In this document: piece by piece, positions 16,769 to 33,979 of the stretch
Position numbering within the stretch: the first letter of the stretch is position 1
How the letters are laid out: each line of letters opens with the position of its first letter
Assembly: GCF_025994435.1 (NCBI RefSeq)
Contig: NZ_BAQK01000067.1
Location: forward strand, 62,001-126,000
From: Gluconacetobacter johannae
Lineage (GTDB): Bacteria; Pseudomonadota; Alphaproteobacteria; Acetobacterales; Acetobacteraceae
Direction: 5' to 3'
Length of the DNA stretch: 64,000 bases
Program-made: the position numbers and the translations under genes
The notes under the pieces: generated by a model
Seen by the model: only the letters and a program-made list of their open reading frames with translations
Database searches by the model: none
What the model was told of the DNA's origin: nothing

Positions 16769-17077
16769 TTAAAGTTTGATCTCGACATCCACGCCAGCGG
16801 CGAGGTCGAGCTTCATGAGGGCGTCCACGGTCTGCGGGGTCGGCTCGACAATGTCGAGCAGCCGGCGATGAGTCCGAATCTCGAACTGCTCGCGGCTTTT
16901 CTTGTCCACGTGGGGAGAGCGGTTCACGGTGAACCGTTCGATATGCGTCGGCAGCGGGATAGGACCCCGAACCCGCGCACCCGTACGCTTCGCCGTGTTG
17001 ACGATCTCTTTGGTGCTGTTATCGAGCACCCGATGATCGTACGCCTTCAGGCGAATGCGGATGTTCTGGTTGTCCAT
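16769..17077 (-). CDS. rpsJ: 30S ribosomal protein S10
   Basis: S10 is a ribosomal head protein and also the NusE partner of NusB in antitermination. The 102-residue product opens MDNQNIRIRLKAYDHRVLDN and includes RTGARVRGPIPLPTHIERFT and RSPHVDKKSREQFEIRTHRR. It is the first gene of the S10 cluster and lies 104 bases after the tuf stop, with a strong hairpin but no clear promoter in that gap. Confidence 0.99.
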   Translation of the reverse strand: MDNQNIRIRLKAYDHRVLDNSTKEIVNTAKRTGARVRGPIPLPTHIERFTVNRSPHVDKKSREQFEIRTHRRLLDIVEPTPQTVDALMKLDLAAGVDVEIKL

Positions 17078-17130
17078 CGTCTGTTCAGTCCAACTTTACT
17101 GGTTCGGGGGAACCCGAGCCGCCAAAGGAG

Positions 17131-17158
17131 ACCCCGGCCGGATCGCTCCGGCCGGGGT
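17131..17158 (-). other. Perfect 12-bp hairpin between tuf and rpsJ
   Basis: ACCCCGGCCGGA and TCCGGCCGGGGT form a perfect 12-base stem with a four-base loop, 24 bases after the tuf stop. The sequence that follows on the minus strand (CTCCTTTGG) has no real T run. It may end part of the rpsL-rpsG-tuf transcript, protect its 3' end, or attenuate reading into rpsJ. A weaker second hairpin (GGTTC / GAACC) lies at 17101-17114. Confidence 0.6.
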
Positions 17159-17181
17159 CGCCAGTTCTGGTGAAGACCCGA

Positions 17182-18372
<1,191 letters not shown>

Positions 18373-18466
18373 CGTCTGTCTCCGTTACCTCGGCGTTCGG
18401 GCCGGGAGTCGGGTTGAAATGTTCCTAACCGGAAGCGTGCCGGTCTTTAAACCGGACCAGCAGCCC

Positions 18467-18943
18467 TTACCAGCGGTAATGGCTGAACGCCTTGTTCGCC
18501 TCGGCCATGCGATGCGTGTCTTCGCGCTTCTTCACGGCGGCGCCGCGATTGTTGACCGCGTCGAGCAGCTCGTTGGACAGGCGCTCCTGCATCGTGTTCT
18601 CGCCGCGCTTGCGCGAGGCGTCGATCAGCCAGCGGATGGCCAGCGCCTGACGGCGCTCGGCACGCACCTCGACGGGCACCTGGTAGGTCGCGCCGCCGAC
18701 GCGCCGCGAGCGAACCTCGACAGCCGGCTTCACATTGTCCAGGGCGCCGTGGAACATCACCACAGGGTCGGCGGACGCACCGCCGCGACGACGCATCACC
18801 TCAAGGGCACCATAGACGATGCCTTCGGCGGTGGACTTCTTGCCGTCGTACATCAGCGCATTCATGAAGCGCGTGATGACGACGTCACCAAATTTGGGAT
18901 CGGGAAGAATCTCGCGCTTCACGGCGCGATGACGGCGACTCAT
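18467..18943 (-). CDS. rpsG: 30S ribosomal protein S7
   Basis: S7 initiates assembly of the small-subunit head and, in E. coli, represses its own operon. The 158-residue product MSRRHRAVKREILPDPKFGD shows FMNALMYDGKKSTAEGIVYG, the ALDNVKPAVEVRSRRVGGAT region and the C-terminal KKREDTHRMAEANKAFSHYR. It lies 15 bases after rpsL. Confidence 0.99.
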   Translation of the reverse strand: MSRRHRAVKREILPDPKFGDVVITRFMNALMYDGKKSTAEGIVYGALEVMRRRGGASADPVVMFHGALDNVKPAVEVRSRRVGGATYQVPVEVRAERRQALAIRWLIDASRKRGENTMQERLSNELLDAVNNRGAAVKKREDTHRMAEANKAFSHYRW

Positions 18944-18958
18944 GCCTGGTTATTCCTT

Positions 18959-19330
18959 TTACTTCGGACGCTTCGCGCCATAGAGCGAGCGACGCTGACG
19001 ACGCTTGGCGATACCCTGGGTATCCAGAACGCCACGCAGGATGTGATAGCGCACGCCCGGAAGATCCTTGACGCGGCCGCCGCGGATCAGGACCACACTG
19101 TGCTCCTGCAGGTTGTGGCCTTCACCCGGGATGTAGCTGACGACCTCATAGCCGTTCGTCAGACGCACCTTGGCAACCTTACGCAGGGCCGAGTTCGGCT
19201 TCTTCGGTGTGGTTGTGTAGACGCGCGTGCAGACGCCGCGCTTCTGCGGGCAACCCTGCAGCGCAGGCACCTTGTTGCGCTTGGCTGCGGGCTCGCGGCC
19301 TTTGGCGATCAGCTGGTTGATGGTCGGCAT
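18959..19330 (-). CDS. rpsL: 30S ribosomal protein S12
   Basis: S12 controls decoding accuracy. The 123-residue product has TTTPKKPNSALRKVAKVRLT and GGRVKDLPGVRYHILRGVLD; both lysines at which streptomycin resistance arises in E. coli (K43 and K88) are present, so the sequence is of the sensitive type. It is the first gene of the rpsL-rpsG-tuf unit and has a GGAAAGG ribosome binding site. Confidence 0.99.
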   Translation of the reverse strand: MPTINQLIAKGREPAAKRNKVPALQGCPQKRGVCTRVYTTTPKKPNSALRKVAKVRLTNGYEVVSYIPGEGHNLQEHSVVLIRGGRVKDLPGVRYHILRGVLDTQGIAKRRQRRSLYGAKRPK

Positions 19331-19546
19331 ACGCCTTTCCCGATCCTTACAAATTTCGGCCGGCCAACCGCGTATCGGGCTGCCGACTGTCGTTCACAAC
19401 AAAATCCCATCGAATGAGCATCATTCGCCTGGGCATCATATTAACATCCGGCCTTGGCGACCCCTGAGGGCCACGGCGCCGCATGCCTGCATGCTGCATT
19501 CGACGGCCAACGACGTCCTGCGAGACGGGGCTAGCCGAGGGCGCGG

Positions 19547-19575
19547 AACCTACGAGGCGCACGGCCCGGAGTCAA
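19547..19575 (-). promoter_or_regulatory. Sigma70-like promoter for rpsL-rpsG-tuf
   Basis: TTGACT (19570-19575) is followed by a 17-base spacer and TAGGTT (19547-19552) on the minus strand. The discriminator CCGCGCCCTC follows at once and shares nine bases in the same position with the rpsM promoter. The predicted start is about 210 bases before the rpsL ATG. Confidence 0.6.
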
Positions 19576-19715
19576 GTAGTACCTCGGGATTCGCGGCCAG
19601 ATTCCGCCGAAGCTCCCCCGTTCGACCGCCATATCCGGCATGCGGCGGCAGCAGATCCGCGGGCGCCGACGCCCTATCCCACATCTATCCGATTCGGGCG
19701 AGTCCGGACTCGGAT

Positions 19716-19751
19716 AAAAAAAGGGCCGGGTGTCGCCACCCGGCCCTTTTT
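19716..19751 (-). terminator. Intrinsic terminator after rpoC
   Basis: The minus strand reads AAAAAGGGCCGGGTG, a GCGA loop and CACCCGGCCCTTTTT followed by more T residues. The near-perfect stem starts about 17 bases after the rpoC stop and ends the rplK to rpoC transcript. The A and T runs on both flanks make it look bidirectional. Confidence 0.95.
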
Positions 19752-19767
19752 CCCGATTCCGGACGGC

Positions 19768-23955
<4,188 letters not shown>

Positions 23956-24060
23956 GCGCCGTAAACCCCCTGGGGGAACCGGGAGGAGGCGGCCCTGGCG
24001 GCCACCTCCGTCCCTGAGAAGAAAACAGACGGAGAGAGAATGGAGCGACCGACGAATTCG

Positions 24061-28236
<4,176 letters not shown>

Positions 28237-28439
28237 CGTCTATCCTGCCCCCATCCCCAACGGCCCCAAATCCCCGCGCCCTGCGGCGAACACCGCGGCG
28301 ACCGGAAACGGACCATCAAATACCGCCTTGTGCGGTCGCCGGCCGGCAGCGGCCCGCGACCTGCCCACCCCAAAGGATAGGCCCTCTACCGCCAAAGGCG
28401 CCCGAGACCTCGCGGTCAGGGCGCCAGAACGGCCAAGGG

Positions 28440-28464
28440 GGCGGGAACCATCAGGTGTCCCGCC
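28440..28464 (-). other. Hairpin between rplL and rpoB
   Basis: GGCGGGA (28440-28446) pairs with TCCCGCC (28458-28464) around an 11-base loop, about 60 bases after the rplL stop. No T run follows. In E. coli the same gap carries an attenuator and an RNase III site, so a comparable role is plausible here by position only. Confidence 0.45.
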
Positions 28465-28521
28465 CTCGCTCGGTTAGATCAGGAGCGGCGACCCACATGG
28501 GGCCGCCGGCAACCCGGCAGA

Positions 28522-28893
28522 TTACTTCACTTCGACAGACGCGCCGTTCTCTTCAAGAACCTTCTTGATCTTCTCGGCTTCGTCCTTCGTCACGCCTTCC
28601 TTCACGGTCTTCGGCGCGCCTTCGACCAGATCCTTGGCTTCCTTCAGGCCCAGGCCGGTGATGGTGCGGATTTCCTTGATGACGTTGATCTTCTTGTCAC
28701 CGGCCTTCGCGAGGACGACGGTGAATTCGGTCTGCTCTTCCGCCGGGGCGGCGGCAGCGGCCGGCGCGGCGGCAACGGCGACCGGAGCGGCGGCGGAAAC
28801 GCCCCACTTCTCTTCGAGCAGCTTGGAGAGCTCGGCAGCCTCGAGAACGGTGAGGGCGGACAGCTCGTCAACGAGTTTGGTCAGATCGGCCAT
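28522..28893 (-). CDS. rplL: 50S ribosomal protein L7/L12
   Basis: The 123-residue stalk protein recruits translation GTPases and is present in several copies per ribosome. The N-terminal dimerisation helix (MADLTKLVDELSALTVLEAA) is followed by an Ala/Pro hinge (about residues 37-52) and the C-terminal domain ending KTVKEGVTKDEAEKIKKVLE. It lies 100 bases after rplJ. Confidence 0.99.
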   Translation of the reverse strand: MADLTKLVDELSALTVLEAAELSKLLEEKWGVSAAAPVAVAAAPAAAAAPAEEQTEFTVVLAKAGDKKINVIKEIRTITGLGLKEAKDLVEGAPKTVKEGVTKDEAEKIKKVLEENGASVEVK

Positions 28894-28966
28894 GATTCGG
28901 TCTTCCTAATGTATACACTGATTGGCGCAACACAATCCCGATTTCACGAGACTGTGCGAATTTCAT

Positions 28967-28986
28967 CGCCCCGCGCATGCGGGGCG
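28967..28986 (-). other. Perfect 8-bp hairpin between rplJ and rplL
   Basis: CGCCCCGC and GCGGGGCG form a perfect stem around a GCAT loop, starting eight bases after the rplJ stop. There is no T run. Because L12 is needed in excess over L10, an RNA processing or stability element here would make sense; that role is inferred. Confidence 0.55.
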
Positions 28987-28994
28987 CATATGGC

Positions 28995-29513
28995 TCAGGC
29001 AGCCTCGTCCTTCTTGGCGTAGGCCCCGAAAACCCGCGCAAGCTGTCCGGCCGGCGCCTGGAGGACACCCGCGATGCGCGTGGCCGGCGTGGAGATAAGC
29101 CCCACCAGCTGCGCCCGGAGCGTATCCAGGGACGGCAGCTCGGCCAGCGCCTTGATCCCATCCACATTCAGTGTCTGGGTTCCAAGCGCTCCACCGAGCA
29201 CGACAAGCTTTTCGTTGGTCTTGGCGAACTCGACAAGCACCTTGGCCACCGCCACAGGATCCGCCGACCACGACAATGCGGTCGGCCCCTTCAGCAGCGG
29301 CGAGATGCCTTCGAATCGGGTCCCTGCCAGGGCGAGGTTGGCCAGCCGGTTCTTCGCGACCTTGTAAGTCGCTCCAGCCGCGCGCACACGCCGCCGCAAT
29401 TCCGTCGCATCAGCCACCGTCAGCCCGTCATTACGGGTGACAACGACCATGGACGTATCGGCGAACACGGCCGCGAGGGAGGCAACAAACTCCCGCTTCT
29501 CCGTACGGTCCAA
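28995..29513 (-). CDS. rplJ: 50S ribosomal protein L10
   Basis: L10 anchors the L12 stalk. With the TTG start at 29513 the product is 172 residues, MDRTEKREFVASLAAVFADT, the normal length and N-terminus for alphaproteobacteria. GGAG lies seven bases upstream of the TTG. An ATG at 29543 is in frame but has no ribosome binding site and would add ten Arg/Gly-rich residues. The core VAKNRLANLALAGTRFEGIS and the L12-binding C-terminal helix are present. Confidence 0.96.
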   Translation of the reverse strand: MDRTEKREFVASLAAVFADTSMVVVTRNDGLTVADATELRRRVRAAGATYKVAKNRLANLALAGTRFEGISPLLKGPTALSWSADPVAVAKVLVEFAKTNEKLVVLGGALGTQTLNVDGIKALAELPSLDTLRAQLVGLISTPATRIAGVLQAPAGQLARVFGAYAKKDEAA

Positions 29514-29830
29514 TTCCCGTCTCCGTCGTGACCCGCCAGACATGGCCTGGCAGGCCGGGTTTACCCAAGGAAGGCACGGCCACCGGGGCCGCCCCTCCGG
29601 TTCGCCTGTCCTGTGCAACGGAACAACCAGTGCGGGCGGATGATCCGCCCCAATCCGGCAATCCCCGTCTTCCGTGTGCGGCCCCCGCGGGGGCCATCAA
29701 GGCATGCGCCACATCCGGTCATGGACAGGTTCGGAAGACCGGGGCGCGCCCCCATGGAATGGGAAGTGCGCCCCGCCTCCTGTCCGCCGCGCGCCCTGGG
29801 GACAGGGGCGCGGCGTCATCTCTGGTGCGA
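29514..29830 (-). promoter_or_regulatory. rplA-rplJ gap, probable L10 leader
   Basis: This 317-base stretch has no gene. On the minus strand it carries several stems: a GC-rich hairpin right after the rplA stop (about 29791-29815), the 16-base perfect palindrome GGCCCCCGCGGGGGCC (29680-29695), and further pairings before the rplJ TTG. In many bacteria this position holds the L10(L12)4-binding leader that autoregulates rplJL. I could not fold it, so the assignment rests on position and stem content. Confidence 0.4.
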
Positions 29831-30526
29831 TCAGCCCGCCGAGAAGGCGGACACGTCGACGCGGATACCCGCCCCCATGGTCGAGGACAGGGCGGCCTTC
29901 CGCAGATAGGTGCCCTTGGCGCCCGACGGCTTGGCCTTCTGCACCGCATCGACGAACGCGCGGATGTTCTCGGCCAGCTTGTCGCCGTCGAACGACGCCT
30001 TGCCGATGCCGGCATGGATGATGCCGGCCTTTTCGGCGCGGTACTCGACCTGGCCGGACTTGGCCGCCGTGACGGCGCCCTTGACGTCCATGGTCACGGT
30101 GCCGAGCTTGGGGTTCGGCATCAGGCCGCGCGGACCCAGGATCTTGCCCAGGCGACCGACCAGGGCCATCATGTCCGGGGTCGCGATGCAGCGATCGAAC
30201 GCGATTTCACCAGCCTGCACCTTCTCGGCCAGGTCATCGGCGCCGACGACATCGGCGCCGGCGGCCAGCGCCTCCTCGGCCTTCGCGCCGCGGGCGAACA
30301 CGCCGACGCGCAGCGTCTTGCCCGTGCCGTTCGGCAGGGACAGCAGGCCACGGACCATCTGGTCGGCATGGCGCGGGTCGATGCCCAGGTTCAGCGAGAT
30401 CTCGATCGTCTCGTCGAACTTGGCGGTCGCGCCCTGCTTCACCAGGCCGATGGCCTCGTCCAGGCTGTACTGCTTGTTACGATCGATCGTGGCGCGCACG
30501 GCCGCCAGACGCTTGTTCTTCGCCAT
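29831..30526 (-). CDS. rplA: 50S ribosomal protein L1
   Basis: L1 forms the mobile stalk at the E site; in E. coli it represses rplKA translation. The 231-residue product begins MAKNKRLAAVRATIDRNKQY, with GTGKTLRVGVFARGAKAEEA and LGPRGLMPNPKLGTVTMDVK, the family signature. It lies four bases after the rplK stop. Confidence 0.99.
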   Translation of the reverse strand: MAKNKRLAAVRATIDRNKQYSLDEAIGLVKQGATAKFDETIEISLNLGIDPRHADQMVRGLLSLPNGTGKTLRVGVFARGAKAEEALAAGADVVGADDLAEKVQAGEIAFDRCIATPDMMALVGRLGKILGPRGLMPNPKLGTVTMDVKGAVTAAKSGQVEYRAEKAGIIHAGIGKASFDGDKLAENIRAFVDAVQKAKPSGAKGTYLRKAALSSTMGAGIRVDVSAFSAG

Positions 30527-30530
30527 GGAA

Positions 30531-30965
30531 TCAGCCCTCCACCACCGTAAGGCCCATCGCCCGGGCCGAGCCGATCAGCATACGCACGGCCCCGTCCAGA
30601 TCGTTGGCATTCATGTCCTGCTTCTTCTGTTCCGCGATCTCGCGCAGCTGCGCCATCGTGACGCTGCCGACGGCCGCGGACTTGCCCACGGTCGAGCTGC
30701 CCTTCTTGATGTTGGCGGCCTTCATGAGGAAGTAGGTGTTCGGCGGGGTCTTCGTGATGAACGTGAACGTCCGGTCGGCGAACGCGGTGATGACCACCGG
30801 GATCGGCATGCCGGGTTCCAGACCCTGGGTCTTGGCGTTGAACTCCTTGCAGAACTGCATGATGTTCAGGCCGCGCTGACCCAGCGCCGGGCCGACCGGC
30901 GGGGACGGATTCGCCTTGCCGGCGGGAATTTGCAACTTGATGTAGCCAACGATCTTCTTGGCCAT
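30531..30965 (-). CDS. rplK: 50S ribosomal protein L11
   Basis: L11 forms the GTPase-associated centre with 23S rRNA and is needed for RelA activation in E. coli. The 144-residue product starts MAKKIVGYIKLQIPAGKANP, followed by SPPVGPALGQRGLNIMQFCK and the C-terminal rRNA-binding LREIAEQKKQDMNANDLDGA. ATG at 30965 with GGAGA upstream is chosen over GTG/ATG codons further up. It heads the rplKAJL-rpoBC block. nusG and secE, which normally precede it, are absent. Confidence 0.99.
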   Translation of the reverse strand: MAKKIVGYIKLQIPAGKANPSPPVGPALGQRGLNIMQFCKEFNAKTQGLEPGMPIPVVITAFADRTFTFITKTPPNTYFLMKAANIKKGSSTVGKSAAVGSVTMAQLREIAEQKKQDMNANDLDGAVRMLIGSARAMGLTVVEG

Positions 30966-31064
30966 ATCCGGGTCTCCTGACTGTTTCACCCGGACCGCGG
31001 TTCAGGCGGCCGCCCGCCGCCCGGGGGCGGCGGCAGCGGTCTCCCGCGTTCCGTAGGAGGCGGG

Positions 31065-31094
31065 TCCCTAACCCTATTTGCCCGGCGGTGTCAA
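31065..31094 (-). promoter_or_regulatory. Candidate promoter for rplK, inside the 3' end of the efflux lipoprotein gene
   Basis: A perfect TTGACA (31089-31094) is followed by an 18-base spacer and TAGGGA (31065-31070) on the minus strand. The discriminator reads CCCGCCTCC. The -35 box lies in the last codons of the NodT-type gene and the predicted start is about 90 bases before the rplK ATG. The -10 box is weak, though it resembles the TAGGTT of the rpsL promoter. Confidence 0.5.
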
Positions 31095-32699
31095 CCCCGG
31101 CCCGCGCAGGGCGGCGCCGGTCAGGTCGGACTGTTCCGGCAGGGTGCCTGCCGCGATGCCGCCGATTGTCTTCGGCGTCCGCAATCCGTCATATTGCAGC
31201 GGCGCGAACGGCATGATCGACTTCGCATCCGGCAACTGGCTGCGCGACCAGCCGCCGCCCAGCGCGCGGATCAGGGTCACATTGGCCTGCAGGCGCCGGG
31301 TTTCCACCTGAACCTCGGCAATCCGGGCGGTCAGGGCGGCGATCTGCGCCACCACCACGTCCAGGTAGTTGGTCAGCCCGCCGGTATAAAGCGTCATGGT
31401 CATGTTCTGGGTACGCAGGGCGGCCTTCACGGCCTCCTCCTGCTGCTGCTGCTCGACGCGCAGGCGGCCGGTCAGGGTCAGCCCGTCCTCGACATCCTGG
31501 AAGGCGGACAGGACGGCGTTGCGATAATTATCCTCGGCCTGGCGGTACTGCGACCAGGTCCGCTGCAGCTCCGCCCGGCGCAGCCCACCCTGGAACAGCG
31601 GCAGCACCGCCTGGGCGGCGTAGGCGTACATGCTGTTGGACAGGTCGGCCAGCGAAAAGCCGTTGTCCATGAACCCGGTCATGGCGCTGAAGGTGACGTG
31701 CGGATAGAACGCCGCCCGCGACACGCCGATGGCCCGGTTGGCCTGCGCCATCTCGCGCTCGGCCCCCGCGACGTCGGGCCGCCGCTCCAGCAGGGTCGAG
31801 GGCACGCCGGCCGGTATGGCGATCTCGGGGAAATGCAGGGTGTCCACCGGTTCGATATGGAAGGCCGATGGCGAGACGTTCACCAGCACGGCGATCGCAT
31901 GTTCCAGCACCGCGCGCCGGGCCAGCAGGTCGGTATCCTGCGCCTGGGTGGCGTAAAGCTGGTTCTGCGCCCGCGCGACGTCCAGCCCCGCCGCGATCGC
32001 CCCGGCCTGACGCAGCCGCGTGATCTGCACCGCCAGTTCGTACGTGCGGATCGAGTCGCGATAGACCGCGTCCTGCACGTCCAGTCCGCGCAACGCCATG
32101 TAGTCGCTGGCCAACTCGGCATCCAGGCTGAGCCGCATCAGCGCGTAGTCGGCGGCGCGTTGCTGCGCCAACTGCCGCCGCATCCGCACCTGGTTGCGGA
32201 TCGACGACCAGAAATCCGGCTCCCACGAGGCAGTGCCGCCATATTGTTCGGACGACATGTAGGTCGGGCCGGTCGAACCGGCGCCACGCCACAGGCGATG
32301 GGCCGAACCCTTGTTCTTGCTCATGGACGCCTGGCCGGCGACCTGCGGGTACAGGCCGGCCCGGGCCTCGGCCGCCATGTCGCGGGCCTGGGTGAAGGTC
32401 TCGGCGGCGACCTGAAGATCGGGATTGGTGCGATTCGCCTGGTCTTCCAGCCGGTTCAGCACGGGGTCGCCGAACGCGGTCCACCAGTCGCCGCGCAGCG
32501 CGGCGTCCTGGGGCGCCGCGAAGCGCATGATGCCGTCGCCCTTCCAGTCGTCGGGAAACAGCAGGTGCGTCGGACGATAGGCCGGCGCCATGTCGCACGA
32601 CGCCAGGCCGCCCAGCAGCGCCAGGGCGCAGGCGCGCAATCCCGCGCGGCGGGAGGACGGACGTCGGGCGGCGGCGTGGGAAAGGGCGGAGCTGGTCAT
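31074..32699 (-). CDS. Efflux outer-membrane lipoprotein, NodT/OprM family
   Basis: This 541-residue protein would form the outer-membrane channel of the tripartite pump encoded with it. A lipoprotein signal ends LLGGLASC with the lipidated Cys at residue 35. Both outer-membrane efflux protein repeats are visible, including ALRGDWWTAFGDPVLNRLED, LLERRPDVAGAEREMAQANR and the second-repeat motif AFQDVEDGL. Asp follows the lipid Cys, which in E. coli would cause inner-membrane retention. Its ATG overlaps the adaptor gene stop, so it is the last gene of the pump unit, 108 bases before rplK. Confidence 0.93.
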   Translation of the reverse strand: MTSSALSHAAARRPSSRRAGLRACALALLGGLASCDMAPAYRPTHLLFPDDWKGDGIMRFAAPQDAALRGDWWTAFGDPVLNRLEDQANRTNPDLQVAAETFTQARDMAAEARAGLYPQVAGQASMSKNKGSAHRLWRGAGSTGPTYMSSEQYGGTASWEPDFWSSIRNQVRMRRQLAQQRAADYALMRLSLDAELASDYMALRGLDVQDAVYRDSIRTYELAVQITRLRQAGAIAAGLDVARAQNQLYATQAQDTDLLARRAVLEHAIAVLVNVSPSAFHIEPVDTLHFPEIAIPAGVPSTLLERRPDVAGAEREMAQANRAIGVSRAAFYPHVTFSAMTGFMDNGFSLADLSNSMYAYAAQAVLPLFQGGLRRAELQRTWSQYRQAEDNYRNAVLSAFQDVEDGLTLTGRLRVEQQQQEEAVKAALRTQNMTMTLYTGGLTNYLDVVVAQIAALTARIAEVQVETRRLQANVTLIRALGGGWSRSQLPDAKSIMPFAPLQYDGLRTPKTIGGIAAGTLPEQSDLTGAALRGPGLTPPGK

Positions 32700-33979
32700 T
32701 GCTGCGCTCCGGCCTCCTCCGACCCGCCCGCATCGGCGGGCATGGCCCGCGTATCGTCATTCTGGGCGGCAGGATGCGCGGCGTCCGACGGCGTGTTGTA
32801 GCCCGGCGTCGGGTCCACCACCTTGACCTCCTGCCCTTCCAGAAGGCCGGCGGACGGGTTGTTCACGATCCGGTCCGTCGCCTTCAGCCCGCTGCGGATC
32901 TGCACGCTGGTGCCCAGGTTGGTGCCGACGACGACATTCTGCAGGCGGATGCGGTTATGCTCGTCCACCAGCGCCACCTGCATGCCCTGGCCGCGGAAGA
33001 TCAGCGCACCTTCCGGCACGATCAGGATGGACGGATCGCCCGGCGCGCGGAAATGGACGGTGGCGTAGGAATCCGGCCACAGCTCGCGCTGGTCGTTGTC
33101 CACCGTCAGCTCGGTGGTGACGGTGCGGGTGCTGAGGTTGAAGGCGCCGGCGGTGGCCAGGAACTGCGCCTTGAAGACGCGGCCGGGATATTGCGGAACC
33201 GTCAGGTCCGCCATCAGCTTGGGGCTGATGATGTCGGCGTAATCCTGCGGCACCGAGACAAAGATACGCATCCGGTGCACGTCGGCCACGCTGAACAGCT
33301 CGGTGGCGTTCCCACGCGACGACACGTCGCCGCCGCCCGCGTTCACATAATCGCCCACGTCGGCCAGGCGCGACGTCACCACGCCATCGAACGGCGCCAC
33401 GATCTGCTTGAAGCCGATCAGCGCGGCGTAGCGCGAGACCTGGTGCCGTGCGGCTTCGACCTGCGCCTGCTCGGCCTCGGCGTTGGCGGCCTGGACGTCT
33501 ACTTCCTGCTGCGACACCGCCTGGGTCCCCTGCAGGGCCTTCCAGCGGCGGGCGGTGATCTGCGCCAGCTTGTAGCGCGCCATGGCCACGTCGAAATTGG
33601 CCTTGGACGCCGCGTACTGCGCGTCCACCCCCGGCGTGTCGATCGTGGCCAGCACGTCGCCGGCCTTCACCACCGCGCCGATATCCTTGTACCACATGTG
33701 CACGTAGCCCGAGACCTGGGCATAGATCGGCGCCTGGTACCAGGCCGAGATGTTGCCCGGCAGGTCCAGCGTCCGGACGCTGGGCCCGTGGCTGGGCGAG
33801 ATCAGCTGCACGCGTGGAATCGCGGCATCCGCGGTATCGTGCCGCAGGGCGGCGACATGCAGCCGCCGCTCCAGGATCCCGCCGCCGACGACCACCACCA
33901 GAATGGCGACGCCGACCCCGGCCAGGAGCTTCCCGCGCCCCGACATTGCGCGCCCGCGGGCCTGTCCTACGCCGCTCAT
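32696..33979 (-). CDS. RND efflux periplasmic adaptor (membrane fusion protein)
   Basis: The 427-residue product links the RND pump to the outer-membrane channel. A membrane anchor lies at about residues 18-35. The lipoyl/barrel-sandwich half-motifs AQVSGYVHMWYKDIGAVVKA and IVAPFDGVVTSRLADVGDYV flank a coiled-coil hairpin (about 130-190). ATG at 33979 overlaps the pump stop (ATGA). A second ATG at 33946 is possible. The last 40 residues are Pro/Asp/Ala-rich and probably unstructured. Confidence 0.92.
   Translation of the reverse strand: MSGVGQARGRAMSGRGKLLAGVGVAILVVVVGGGILERRLHVAALRHDTADAAIPRVQLISPSHGPSVRTLDLPGNISAWYQAPIYAQVSGYVHMWYKDIGAVVKAGDVLATIDTPGVDAQYAASKANFDVAMARYKLAQITARRWKALQGTQAVSQQEVDVQAANAEAEQAQVEAARHQVSRYAALIGFKQIVAPFDGVVTSRLADVGDYVNAGGGDVSSRGNATELFSVADVHRMRIFVSVPQDYADIISPKLMADLTVPQYPGRVFKAQFLATAGAFNLSTRTVTTELTVDNDQRELWPDSYATVHFRAPGDPSILIVPEGALIFRGQGMQVALVDEHNRIRLQNVVVGTNLGTSVQIRSGLKATDRIVNNPSAGLLEGQEVKVVDPTPGYNTPSDAAHPAAQNDDTRAMPADAGGSEEAGAQQ

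Larger units (their letters stand above)
19331..19767. other. 437-base gap between rpoC and rpsL: terminator, promoter and leader
   Basis: No gene is seen here. In transcription order (minus strand) it holds the rpoC terminator, a 14-base perfect palindrome (CGAGTCCGGACTCG, 19699-19712), the rpsL promoter, and a leader of about 210 bases that runs into rpsL. Plus-strand frames here are only the 5' tail of an antisense reading of rpoC. Confidence 0.7.
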
